DNA from: Paramuribaculum sp.
GTDB taxonomy: Bacteria; Bacteroidota; Bacteroidia; Bacteroidales; Muribaculaceae
Length of the DNA stretch: 6,133 bases
NCBI GenBank assembly: GCA_029062075.1
Contig: JAIDQW010000310.1
Coordinates: forward strand, 1,144 to 7,276
Direction: 5' to 3'
A program made the translations under genes and the position numbers. This document shows positions 1 to 6,133 of this stretch, in pieces (within the stretch, counting starts at the first letter, position 1; each line of letters begins with the position of its first letter). The notes under the pieces were generated by a model that was given only the letters and a program-made list of their open reading frames with translations, searched no databases and was not told the DNA's origin.

Positions 1-26
1 GTCTAATTAATAAAACGAAAGCAATC

Positions 27-689
27 ATGAAAAAATTAATTCTTACTCTTCTCCTTTTCTCCTCTGCCATTACCATGCTTGCCGCCAAGCCGGAGATGGT
101 TAAGTTTACAGTTCCCGCCCAGAAGGTGACCTCGATTGAAGCGAACAAAGCATTCAAAGTGGTATATACACAGGATCAGAACACCTCAGTGACAGTCATT
201 GCCCCCAAACGCATCAAGGACAAGGTTGATGTCAGGATTAAGGGCAGTAAACTTGTTACTGATTTCAGCGGTGCCACGAATATGAAAAGAGATGAGAGGG
301 TCACTGTTATCGTAACTGCTCCGGCGGTTAATGATTTTGAGGCGAATTCCGCTGCCTCTATTAAAATAAAGGGTCCTTTGTCCTTGCCTTCCAGCAAGGT
401 GGAAATTGAAGTATCCAGCGCGGCTTCCTTTACAGCAGAAGCAATAAACTGCAACAAACTTGACATTGAATGTTCATCAGCTTCGTCAGGAACAATACGC
501 TCCTGCAAAGCCAAAACCATTGAGGCCGAGTCCTCGTCAGCAGCGAGCCTTACAATCACCGGCATCAATGCCGAAACAGTCACCGGAGAGTCAAGTTCCG
601 TTGCATCTCTTACCCTCTCAGGGTCATGCACCACCAAGAAACTGTCAAAGACATCGATGGGATCCATCAACGCTTCCCGGCTTAAATAA
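27..689 (+). CDS. Exported DUF2807 (head GIN domain) beta-solenoid protein
   Basis: This 220-residue protein begins with a clear signal peptide: MKK, a hydrophobic core to about residue 18, then a small-residue site near A19-A20. There is no lipobox cysteine, so it is probably periplasmic or surface-exposed rather than a lipoprotein. Residues about 25-210 resemble the DUF2807 / 'putative auto-transporter adhesin, head GIN domain' family, common as small secreted proteins in Bacteroidota. The second half is visibly repetitive: Ser/Ala clusters (SAAS, SAAS, SASS, SAAS, SVAS) start at residues 108, 131, 151, 171 and 191, nearly every 20 residues, each followed by alternating hydrophobic residues. 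That is the signature of stacked beta-helix coils with a Ser/Ala turn ladder. Four cysteines (142, 149, 160, 201) lie in this region. The ATG at 27 suits the signal peptide; only 26 bases precede it, so the promoter is not visible. It is followed by a terminator and converges on the GH3 operon. Biochemical function is unknown; the adhesin label is a family name, not evidence. Confidence 0.88.
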   Translation: MKKLILTLLLFSSAITMLAAKPEMVKFTVPAQKVTSIEANKAFKVVYTQDQNTSVTVIAPKRIKDKVDVRIKGSKLVTDFSGATNMKRDERVTVIVTAPAVNDFEANSAASIKIKGPLSLPSSKVEIEVSSAASFTAEAINCNKLDIECSSASSGTIRSCKAKTIEAESSSAASLTITGINAETVTGESSSVASLTLSGSCTTKKLSKTSMGSINASRLK

Positions 690-728
690 AAAATAATTAC
701 TAAATAAATATATAACTTTTTCATACCG

Positions 729-762
729 AGGCAGCAATGTGTGACGCATCGCTGCCTTTTTT
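729..762 (+). terminator. Rho-independent terminator after the DUF2807 gene
   Basis: A 7-bp perfect stem (AGGCAGC at 729-735 with GCTGCCT at 751-757) is extended inward, after one mismatch, by three further pairs. It runs directly into a T tract at 757-762. It lies 40 bases after the + strand stop and ends one base before the stop codon of the convergent GH3 gene. Read on the minus strand, the hairpin is not followed by T residues, so it should mainly stop + strand transcription. The 39 bases between the DUF2807 stop and the hairpin are AT-rich with no other visible feature. Confidence 0.85.
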
Positions 763-763
763 A

Positions 764-3754
764 TTATCGCATAGAGGAGTAAACCGCGCGTAGCATCTCC
801 CCTCTCGGATTATGATTTGAGAAAGCACTGTTGTTGCGCGACGGATTGACCCTGTTGCTCAGAAACACGAAAATGATTTTTTCAGACGGGTCAATCCAGA
901 AGCATGTGCCCGTAAAGCCTGTATGACCATAAGTTGAGAGAGAGGTGCCGCTTTCGTCCAGACTGCGCAGACCGCTCGCAAGGTCAAAAGCGAGGGCTCT
1001 TCTTCCGCTCTTGCCGCGGCTGGTTGTGAAGAGCCTGACTGTCTCCTCCTTAAGAATCTGATCCGAGCCATATTTCCCTCCCTGAAGCAACATCTGCGCA
1101 TATTTAGCGATATCCGAGGCGGTAGAAAAGAGTCCGGCATTGCCCTGCACCCCACCGCTGAAAGCGGCGAGTTCATCATGTACATATCCCTTAAGAGTCT
1201 GTTTTCTAAGAAAACCGTCATACTCGGTAGCCGCTATTTCAGACACATTATGGCTCTCTAAAGGGCGGAAACAGGTGTTATAGGCCCCCAGCGGTAATTT
1301 TTTTTTTTTTTTAAGGCTATGTTCGTGATCTACACCGGTAAGATTTTCCTCCATCTCCTTCAGCAAGCAGAAATTGAGGCAGCTATAGAGATACTTTTTT
1401 GAAGCCCTCAGTCCGATATTATGAATCCTGTTCATAATAGTATCTTGAGTGTCAGTTCCAACAAACATGCCCTTAGCCATTTCAATATCGTGCTTATCAT
1501 TCCGGGCTGTTGACAGAATATCCTTTCGCTTGCGGGCAGAAGAGTGGACATATACTCCCGGAGCAATCTTCACTGTGTAAGGAGCCTTTGCCCTGCGGCT
1601 TGTTAGCGCACCGCTGTAGCTGTTCTCATCCATCATCACCTTATTCATATTAAGAGTTGCCGGCATTCCACTCTCGTGATACAGCAGCTCTCTTATGGTA
1701 ATATTCTCCTTGTCAGTACCTTTCAGTGCCGGGATATGCTTAGACACTTTATCATCAAGCCTAAACAGCCCCTCATCGTAGGCAGCCATAATTCCGGCAG
1801 CTGTGGCGGTTGCCTTAGTCATTGAAGCAATGTCGTAAAGTGAAGCATTTGTAACAGCTGCGGAGCCTCCTTTTTCCAGTTTGCCATAACTTTTTTCCAG
1901 AACTACCTCTCCGTCCTTAGCTATAAGTACCTGGCAGCCAGGAAAGGCTCCCGCAGCGAGACAGACAGTTGCCACCGAGTCGATTTTCTTCTCAAAATCA
2001 GGTGCAAAACCTTTATCCAGAGGTATGGAATATCCGAGACGGCTCTTGGAAATGCTTATACCTTCACCCTCCTTTGCTACGCCGGCAACATTTACAGGGA
2101 ATCTGCCGGTAACATCAATTCCGCCGAACAGAGCCTCCGCTGCCGCTTTCCGCAACGCAGGAGTGTCATCATACGCGGCGACAAAAGCACCGACTTTGGC
2201 TATACCGGTTTTAAGTGCTGCCATTTTGTAAGGGTTCATGAACAGCACGCCGACAGTGGAATTTTTCGAAGCGAGCGAGGCGAATGCCTGAGCTGCCCAC
2301 GAACTATTGCTGAAAACACCTATTATAATGACATCAGCACCGGATATTTCTGCCAGCTGACTCTGGGTGAGACCATTCTGCCCTACCGAGTACTCAGTTA
2401 CTTTGGCATATTTTGCGCAGTAGGTTGAAAAGTCATTAGCTTTAGGCGCACCTATGCTCACCACAGCAATATCACTCTTGCCCAGATTGCCTATAGGCAG
2501 CAACCTGTCAGCATCCTTTACAATTGTAATACTCCCCTTGGCAAGACGCTCATTTACAACGGCTGACTGAGACGAGTTGACACGCTTGGTTACTCCTGCC
2601 GCAGCTATCGAGGGTTTCTTTGACAGACCGAGCTGATATTTTGACATCAGAATTTTCTTACAACTTTCGTTTACTCTCTCCTCGGATATCTTACCTGACT
2701 TCACAGCAGCCACAACAGCTTCAATGTCGGTATAGGGTGCACCGCTGCCGAGAAGAACGTCCGCTCCAGCCTTCAGAGCAGCCACACAATTATTCTCCCC
2801 GGATTTTGTCACAGCACCTTTCATGGCAAGCGCATCTGTAAACACCAGTCCCTCAAAGCCCAACTGTTTTTTGAGTAAGTCTGTTGACACCTTGTGAGAT
2901 AGTGAGGCGGGTGTTCCTGAGGCATCAAGTACCGGTACTTTAAGGTGCCCCACCATGATACCGCCAAGCCCGTTGTCAATAAAATCACGGAACGGCACGA
3001 GATCAACGTTTTGCAGTTGTTCTGACGTATGATCAACGGTAGGGAGTGCCTTATGGCTGTCAACGGAAGTGTCACCATGTCCCGGAAAATGTTTGCCTAC
3101 AGCCATTACTCCCCCATCTTCAAGCCCCCGGGAGAAGGCCAGCCCGAGAGCCGCAACCCTCTGCGGATTTTCACCAAAAGAGCGGTAGCCTATCACCGGA
3201 TTAGCCGGGTTGGAATTGACATCAAGAACCGGAGCGAAATTTACTGTAATGCCAACTTCACGACACTCGCGGGCAACCTCGCGCCCGTAATCATAGAGCA
3301 ACTGAGGGTCGGAAATCGCCCCGAGCCCCATGTTATAAGGGAATCGCGGAGCATCTGTAAGACGCATGGCAAGCCCCCACTCACCGTCAAGAGTAACCAT
3401 CAGGGGTATCTTAGCCGCCTCCTGAGCACCCTTGATTAGAGAAGTGTAGCCCGCAACAGTGCCTTTGCCGAGCAGAAATCCGCCGACTTCGCCGGTTGTA
3501 ACCATTTTTTTCAGTGCGACATGTCCCGCGGGATTATCAAAAACATCGAGTCTTGGGACAAAAAGCTGCCCAACTTTCTGACGCAGAGATAAAGTTCCCA
3601 TCACGGAATCAGCCCACTGCACCGCTTCTCTGCCATGAACCAGAGCCGGCTTTTTATTAGCTGACGCCTCCGGTGTAAATGCCGGTGCTATGAATGTCGG
3701 CGCGCTGAGAAACAGTAAGACAACTGCCGCCGAGATAATCTTTTTCAACCTCAT
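764..3754 (-). CDS. Exported GH3 NagZ-type beta-N-acetylhexosaminidase fused to a serine hydrolase (beta-lactamase-like) domain
   Basis: This 996-residue two-enzyme fusion starts with a signal peptide (MRLKK, hydrophobic 6-25). Residues about 40-375 form a GH3 catalytic barrel with the NagZ signature KHFPGHGDTSVDSH (221-234), supplying the family's Asp-His acid/base dyad (D232, H234). The FTDALAM motif carries the expected nucleophile D307. Residues about 400-560 fit the GH3 C-terminal alpha/beta domain (GRFPVNVAG near 550). Residues about 585-990 are a class-C beta-lactamase/AmiE-like domain: SMTK at 644-647 is the SxxK motif, YSC at 790-792 sits in the YxN position, and HTG at 944-946 replaces KTG. 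NagZ enzymes remove GlcNAc from muropeptides or wall fragments; the fused domain could be a muramoyl amidase, peptidase or esterase, which sequence alone cannot settle. The gene follows the nucleotidase with overlapping stop/start (TGATG). The ATG at 3754 is chosen; a GTG one codon upstream is also possible. A five-lysine run (815-819) comes from A15. No minus-strand terminator is evident after it. Confidence 0.93.
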   Translation of the reverse strand: MRLKKIISAAVVLLFLSAPTFIAPAFTPEASANKKPALVHGREAVQWADSVMGTLSLRQKVGQLFVPRLDVFDNPAGHVALKKMVTTGEVGGFLLGKGTVAGYTSLIKGAQEAAKIPLMVTLDGEWGLAMRLTDAPRFPYNMGLGAISDPQLLYDYGREVARECREVGITVNFAPVLDVNSNPANPVIGYRSFGENPQRVAALGLAFSRGLEDGGVMAVGKHFPGHGDTSVDSHKALPTVDHTSEQLQNVDLVPFRDFIDNGLGGIMVGHLKVPVLDASGTPASLSHKVSTDLLKKQLGFEGLVFTDALAMKGAVTKSGENNCVAALKAGADVLLGSGAPYTDIEAVVAAVKSGKISEERVNESCKKILMSKYQLGLSKKPSIAAAGVTKRVNSSQSAVVNERLAKGSITIVKDADRLLPIGNLGKSDIAVVSIGAPKANDFSTYCAKYAKVTEYSVGQNGLTQSQLAEISGADVIIIGVFSNSSWAAQAFASLASKNSTVGVLFMNPYKMAALKTGIAKVGAFVAAYDDTPALRKAAAEALFGGIDVTGRFPVNVAGVAKEGEGISISKSRLGYSIPLDKGFAPDFEKKIDSVATVCLAAGAFPGCQVLIAKDGEVVLEKSYGKLEKGGSAAVTNASLYDIASMTKATATAAGIMAAYDEGLFRLDDKVSKHIPALKGTDKENITIRELLYHESGMPATLNMNKVMMDENSYSGALTSRRAKAPYTVKIAPGVYVHSSARKRKDILSTARNDKHDIEMAKGMFVGTDTQDTIMNRIHNIGLRASKKYLYSCLNFCLLKEMEENLTGVDHEHSLKKKKKLPLGAYNTCFRPLESHNVSEIAATEYDGFLRKQTLKGYVHDELAAFSGGVQGNAGLFSTASDIAKYAQMLLQGGKYGSDQILKEETVRLFTTSRGKSGRRALAFDLASGLRSLDESGTSLSTYGHTGFTGTCFWIDPSEKIIFVFLSNRVNPSRNNSAFSNHNPRGEMLRAVYSSMR
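1298..1312 (-). repeat. Homopolymer tract, 15 A on the coding strand, inside the GH3 fusion gene
   Basis: Fifteen consecutive T on the + strand are read as exactly five AAA lysine codons (815-819) in the serine-hydrolase domain of the GH3 fusion. The tract lies between conserved-looking LTGVDHE and PLGAYNTCFRP segments, upstream of the catalytic HTG motif. The frame is intact at this length. A gain or loss of one or two bases would shift the frame and remove the C-terminal ~180 residues, including HTG, while leaving the GH3 part whole. Confidence 0.95.
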
Positions 3755-5265
3755 CACTGTATTTTTCCTACCATTCTTAGTGTTTTGTCCCCTTTCAGTT
3801 TTTTGCCCTTAAGTGAACCGTTCAATAAACAGTTTATCATATCATCATAGAGAATGTTATTGCTCCTTGCCACCTCTTTGCCGTTCTTAAACGATTTCAT
3901 ATAATCTCCGCCGGTGGCGAGATAATCAATTGTTGCTATACGATAAACCCTTTCCGGATCAAGCTCTTTACCACCGATAAGAATACGGGTGCATTTGAGA
4001 GTTTCATTATCAAACTCGGCATAACCTCCGCTTATTCCGTCGCCAAGACGTCCCGACATCACATCAAAGGCTTCGGCAAGGTCTCTCCCCGTAATGTCAA
4101 GTATTACTACTCTGTTATCAAACGGCATCATCTGCATCATCAGCCCTCTTGTAATTTCGCCTGAGGGCACATCGCAGCGAATACCACCCTTGTTCATCAC
4201 AGCGAGGTCAACAGCGGCACCATTCAGATTCTCACCAATCTCTTTAACCATATCGGAGACAAGATTCACCAGACTGAAATCCGCTTTCAGAAGTGGTTCG
4301 GCTGCTTTGCCAACCTTTATACGGAGTATGGAATCAACACTGTGGCGGTATGGAGACAGTATTGCCGCAAAATCCTTTTCAATATTATTGTCAAGACGGC
4401 TGTTTACCGGAATAAGCCTGTATGACACACCCATATTGTCAAGGTTTATATCAATCTCCCCGACATATCTGCCGAGAGAACCGGTCTGAACAACCGGAAT
4501 GCTGTCACCGAGAGCATTAACCGTTTTCCATGAAGGGGTACCGCTGTCAGCAGGGTCAATCTTTGTGTGGCTGTGACCGCCTATGATAAGATCGATATCC
4601 TCAGATGCCGCTGCGATATCCACATCCACCGGTTTTATTTCAGAGTTATACCCGATGTGAGTAACGGCTATAACCATATCCACACGGTCATTGTGCTTCA
4701 GGCTCCATGCTGTGGAATTAGCCGCTTTTATACCGTCAAGATATTTTACTCCTACCGCATTGGCAGCTGAAATCATCCCATCCGGATTGAGATTGATACC
4801 GATAAAAGCTATTTTCTTGCCTCCATATTCCTTTATTATATATGGCACAAAGAGAGAGTCCAGCGGAGTTTCACGCAAATCATAGTTGGTTGTGAGCCAT
4901 TGCGCTTTGCTCTTACTCACATAATCGCGCAGCACATCAATGCCGGAATCGAACTCGTGGTTGCCGAGAATCATAATGTCGTAGCCCATAGCATCCATCA
5001 GCTTGCGCTCCACCTCCCCCTGAAACAGAGTAAAATACAGCGTACCCTGCAAGGCATCACCGGCATCGATCACAAGTACATTATCATTAGCGTTACGCAC
5101 ACTATCCACTATCACTTTACGCCTCAATATCCCCCCGGTTCCATCCTTCTGGGGATCAATCGCGCTATGGGTATCATTGGTGTGAAGAATCACCAGATTG
5201 TCGGCATTGGTGCTTATACACCCTAAGGCTATGACTGCCGGCATCAATATTTTTTTCAGAATCAC
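3754..5265 (-). CDS. Exported 5'-nucleotidase (bifunctional metallophosphatase/5'-nucleotidase, UshA-like)
   Basis: This 503-residue protein has the two-domain UshA/CD73 architecture. The metallophosphatase domain (about 23-275) shows all the metal-binding motifs in order: DTH (D31, H33), GDALQG (D70), GNHE (101-104), THIG (H203) and GGHSH (H231, H233). The 5'-nucleotidase C-terminal domain (about 315-480) has NKGGIR (358-363), MPFDNR (380-385) and the substrate-pocket loop ATGGDY (450-455). The family hydrolyses 5'-nucleotides, and sometimes UDP-sugars or cyclic nucleotides, outside the cytoplasm, releasing nucleoside and phosphate; the actual substrate is not readable here. The start is a GTG at 5265: it supplies the MILKK n-region of the signal peptide, whereas the first in-frame ATG (5244) would leave a core with no positive charge. 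C16 is preceded by ALG, a weak lipobox, so lipoprotein anchoring is possible but unsure. It is first in an operon with the GH3 fusion, whose start overlaps its TGA stop. No clear Shine-Dalgarno is visible. Confidence 0.93.
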   Translation of the reverse strand: MILKKILMPAVIALGCISTNADNLVILHTNDTHSAIDPQKDGTGGILRRKVIVDSVRNANDNVLVIDAGDALQGTLYFTLFQGEVERKLMDAMGYDIMILGNHEFDSGIDVLRDYVSKSKAQWLTTNYDLRETPLDSLFVPYIIKEYGGKKIAFIGINLNPDGMISAANAVGVKYLDGIKAANSTAWSLKHNDRVDMVIAVTHIGYNSEIKPVDVDIAAASEDIDLIIGGHSHTKIDPADSGTPSWKTVNALGDSIPVVQTGSLGRYVGEIDINLDNMGVSYRLIPVNSRLDNNIEKDFAAILSPYRHSVDSILRIKVGKAAEPLLKADFSLVNLVSDMVKEIGENLNGAAVDLAVMNKGGIRCDVPSGEITRGLMMQMMPFDNRVVILDITGRDLAEAFDVMSGRLGDGISGGYAEFDNETLKCTRILIGGKELDPERVYRIATIDYLATGGDYMKSFKNGKEVARSNNILYDDMINCLLNGSLKGKKLKGDKTLRMVGKIQ

Positions 5266-5298
5266 TGTAATAAAAAAATGTAGTTTTGTTTATGAGCA

Positions 5299-5306
5299 CG
5301 AAGATA
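5299..5306 (-). promoter_or_regulatory. Possible Bacteroidales -7 element for the nucleotidase/GH3 operon
   Basis: On the minus strand TATCTTCG matches the Bacteroidales -7 consensus TAnnTTTG except for one base. It lies 33 bases upstream of the GTG start of the nucleotidase in an AT-rich stretch, a plausible distance for a short leader. No convincing TTTG -33 element is found 19-20 bases further upstream, so support is weak. The site falls inside the tail of the Bro-N pseudogene frame, where protein similarity has already faded. That fits this stretch being native upstream DNA of the operon rather than part of the island. Confidence 0.25.
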
Positions 5307-5410
5307 ATAAAAAAATCGCACACAGCATAGGATAACACTTTACGAGATGGATACCGCCGCCTACGGAAAGAACATCGCTATTATACTGCTTGCTATCCGG
5401 AAGTGACAAT

Positions 5411-5441
5411 TTCAGTTTGTGAGTGTCACTCACGAACTGAA
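5411..5441. repeat. 31-bp near-perfect palindrome inside the Bro-N remnant
   Basis: Two 15-base arms, TTCAGTTTGTGAGTG and CACTCACGAACTGAA, flank a single T at 5426. All arm positions pair except T5418 opposite G5434, which would be a wobble pair in + strand RNA. No T tract directly follows on either strand, so it is not a standard terminator. It encodes the FVSDTHKLK part of the Bro-N frame, so part of the symmetry may be a by-product of coding sequence. It could also be an operator or cruciform-forming site; nothing in the sequence decides this. Confidence 0.8.
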
Positions 5442-5621
5442 CGCCATCCAATTTTAACTTTCGCTTAAACCAACGCCATTAGTTACCTGCTTTCGTATAG
5501 TCAGGCTCATTTTTGATTGCTCGCACAACATCAGTTGCTGAGAACCACCAACAGTTGTTCTCGTCATCCCAGACCGCCATTACCTCACGATCATTGAAAA
5601 ACCGTATCAACTTCTTGCTAA

Positions 5622-6133
5622 TTACTTCTTATCTACTCGGAGTTTCTTTTGCTCGGCTTCAAAGGCTTCGATGAAGTGGATTTCGACCGGGGAGAGTTGG
5701 TATTGGGTCCGTTCGAGGAATTTCTCATACTCTGTGTCGGCTTTCAGTTTCGCCACTTCTGCCGATATGCTTCCTGCATGTGTGAGCAATTCTTTTCCGG
5801 ACAGGGTAAGGAAGTCATCAAGTTTCTTGATCCAATCTTTCATATACATCGGCACATGGCTCTTTGCCTGAAGTTCGGCAAAGTCAAGATAGAGGTTGAC
5901 AATGCGGTTGAGCATATCAACTTCCTCTTCCGAAAGATAGTTCTTAGCAATCTCAACCTCTTGCTTGGTAGGTAATGCACCGCGCCATGTAGTCAGACCC
6001 ATAAAGTCGTTTTCAGCATTCGCTCTGTCGTAAATTACTTCAGCGGCAGTGTGTCCGTGAGCGGCAAAATGCATCTTATTCTGCACTGTCTTGAAGAACT
6101 GTTGGGTTGTTTCAGTGCGAGGGTCATAGTCGA
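5622..6133 (-). CDS. RhuM family protein, C-terminal part (5' end outside window)
   Basis: This frame is open from the window edge (first complete codon at 6131) to TAA at 5622-5624, giving 169 residues. It begins DYDPRTETTQQFFKTVQNKM and continues through AAHGHTAAEVIYDRANAEND, MGLTTWRG, a long helical stretch, and ends KLRVDKK. These match, from memory, the second half of the RhuM ('virulence protein RhuM', Virulence_RhuM) family, whose members are about 330 residues; the N-terminal half should lie beyond 6133. The GTG at 6086 is an internal codon, not the start, because the conserved DYDPRTETTQQFF segment lies before it. The protein is predicted cytoplasmic, Glu/Lys-rich and helical, with no signal peptide. 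The family was named from a gene in Salmonella SPI-3; its molecular function is unknown, and members often occur in accessory islands including type I restriction loci. The visible half is uninterrupted, unlike the neighbouring Bro-N remnant just downstream. Confidence 0.88.
   Translation of the reverse strand, partial: DYDPRTETTQQFFKTVQNKMHFAAHGHTAAEVIYDRANAENDFMGLTTWRGALPTKQEVEIAKNYLSEEEVDMLNRIVNLYLDFAELQAKSHVPMYMKDWIKKLDDFLTLSGKELLTHAGSISAEVAKLKADTEYEKFLERTQYQLSPVEIHFIEAFEAEQKKLRVDKK

Larger units (their letters stand above)
5290..5628 (-). pseudogene. Decayed Bro-N domain (phage antirepressor-like) gene remnant
   Basis: This frame was found by translating the gap between the nucleotidase and RhuM. 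From 5628 to 5482 it reads 49 codons including LIRFFNDREVMAVW, ENNCWWFSATDVVRAI and EPDYTKAGN. A TAA at 5479-5481 interrupts it, then it continues WRWFKRKLKLDGVQFVSDTH and KLKLSLPDSKQYNSDVL to about 5331. As I recall the family, these match the N-terminal Bro-N domain of Bacteroidales antirepressor-like proteins, where N-Y-W-R-W is expected; the stop replaces that Tyr and is one base from TAT or TAC. No ATG lies before residue 17 (only a TTG at 5610). The part after about 5331 (MLCAIFLLSS) looks unrelated, so the C-terminus is missing. It overlaps the end of the RhuM gene by 7 bases. Bro-N proteins bind DNA in phages and mobile islands. A sequencing error could explain the stop but not the missing start and C-terminus. 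Confidence 0.8.

Noticed and set aside
460..696. Plus-strand 78-codon frame within the DUF2807 gene
   Set aside because: It is a frame-shifted reading of the Ser/Ala repeats, giving Pro/Arg/Gln-rich low-complexity protein.
176..724. Minus-strand 182-codon open frame opposite the DUF2807 gene
   Set aside because: It is antisense to a gene with a convincing signal peptide and repeat structure; its translation resembles no family I know and it crosses the terminator.
1298..1312. T15 tract as part of an intrinsic terminator on the + strand
   Set aside because: No GC-rich hairpin directly precedes it and it is inside an intact minus-strand gene.
3029..3439. Plus-strand 136-codon frame opposite the GH3 domain
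   Set aside because: It lies antisense to the catalytic barrel, including KHFPGHGDTSVDSH, and shows no recognisable domain.
4900..5226. Plus-strand frames opposite the nucleotidase (also 4094-4489, 4567-4770, 4691-4885)
   Set aside because: They are opposite well-conserved metallophosphatase and C-terminal motifs and read as shadow frames.
5608..5610. TTG as a real start codon for the Bro-N frame
   Set aside because: There is no ribosome binding site, and the frame stops 43 codons later within the domain, so a functional product is unlikely.
5649..5975. Plus-strand frames opposite RhuM (5649-5975 and 5671-5871)
   Set aside because: The minus-strand frame matches the RhuM family and is open across the whole segment; the opposite frames match nothing.

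Overview
The window looks like chromosomal DNA from a gut-type Bacteroidales bacterium, possibly Muribaculaceae or a Bacteroides/Parabacteroides relative. Three things point there: a head-GIN/DUF2807 secreted protein, a NagZ-type GH3 enzyme fused to a class-C beta-lactamase-like domain, and AT-rich start regions without strong Shine-Dalgarno sequences. Family-level placement is a guess from protein flavour only.

Layout. (1) 27-689 (+): a small exported DUF2807 beta-solenoid protein, ending at a hairpin-plus-T-tract terminator (729-762) that lies in the gap between convergent genes. (2) 764-5265 (-): a two-gene operon, 5'-nucleotidase then GH3/serine-hydrolase fusion, with start and stop codons overlapping. 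Both products carry signal peptides, so the operon appears to act in the periplasm or envelope, releasing nucleosides/phosphate and amino sugars/peptides from nucleotides and cell-wall fragments. The fusion gene contains an exact run of 15 A residues on its coding strand, a likely slippage site. (3) 5290-5628 (-): a decayed Bro-N (phage-antirepressor-like) gene with no usable start, an in-frame TAA inside its most conserved motif, and a lost C-terminus. A 31-bp near-palindrome lies inside it. (4) 5622-6133 (-): the C-terminal half of a RhuM-family protein, running off the window edge.

The left 5.3 kb reads as ordinary envelope and salvage functions. The right 0.85 kb reads as the eroding edge of an accessory island; RhuM and Bro-N genes commonly sit in such islands, often near type I restriction systems or prophage remnants. 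No RNA gene, CRISPR array, insertion sequence or attachment site was recognised. I do not see a clearly new system. The best leads are the in-frame poly-A tract, the NagZ/AmiE-like fusion next to a nucleotidase, and the broken Bro-N/RhuM pair.
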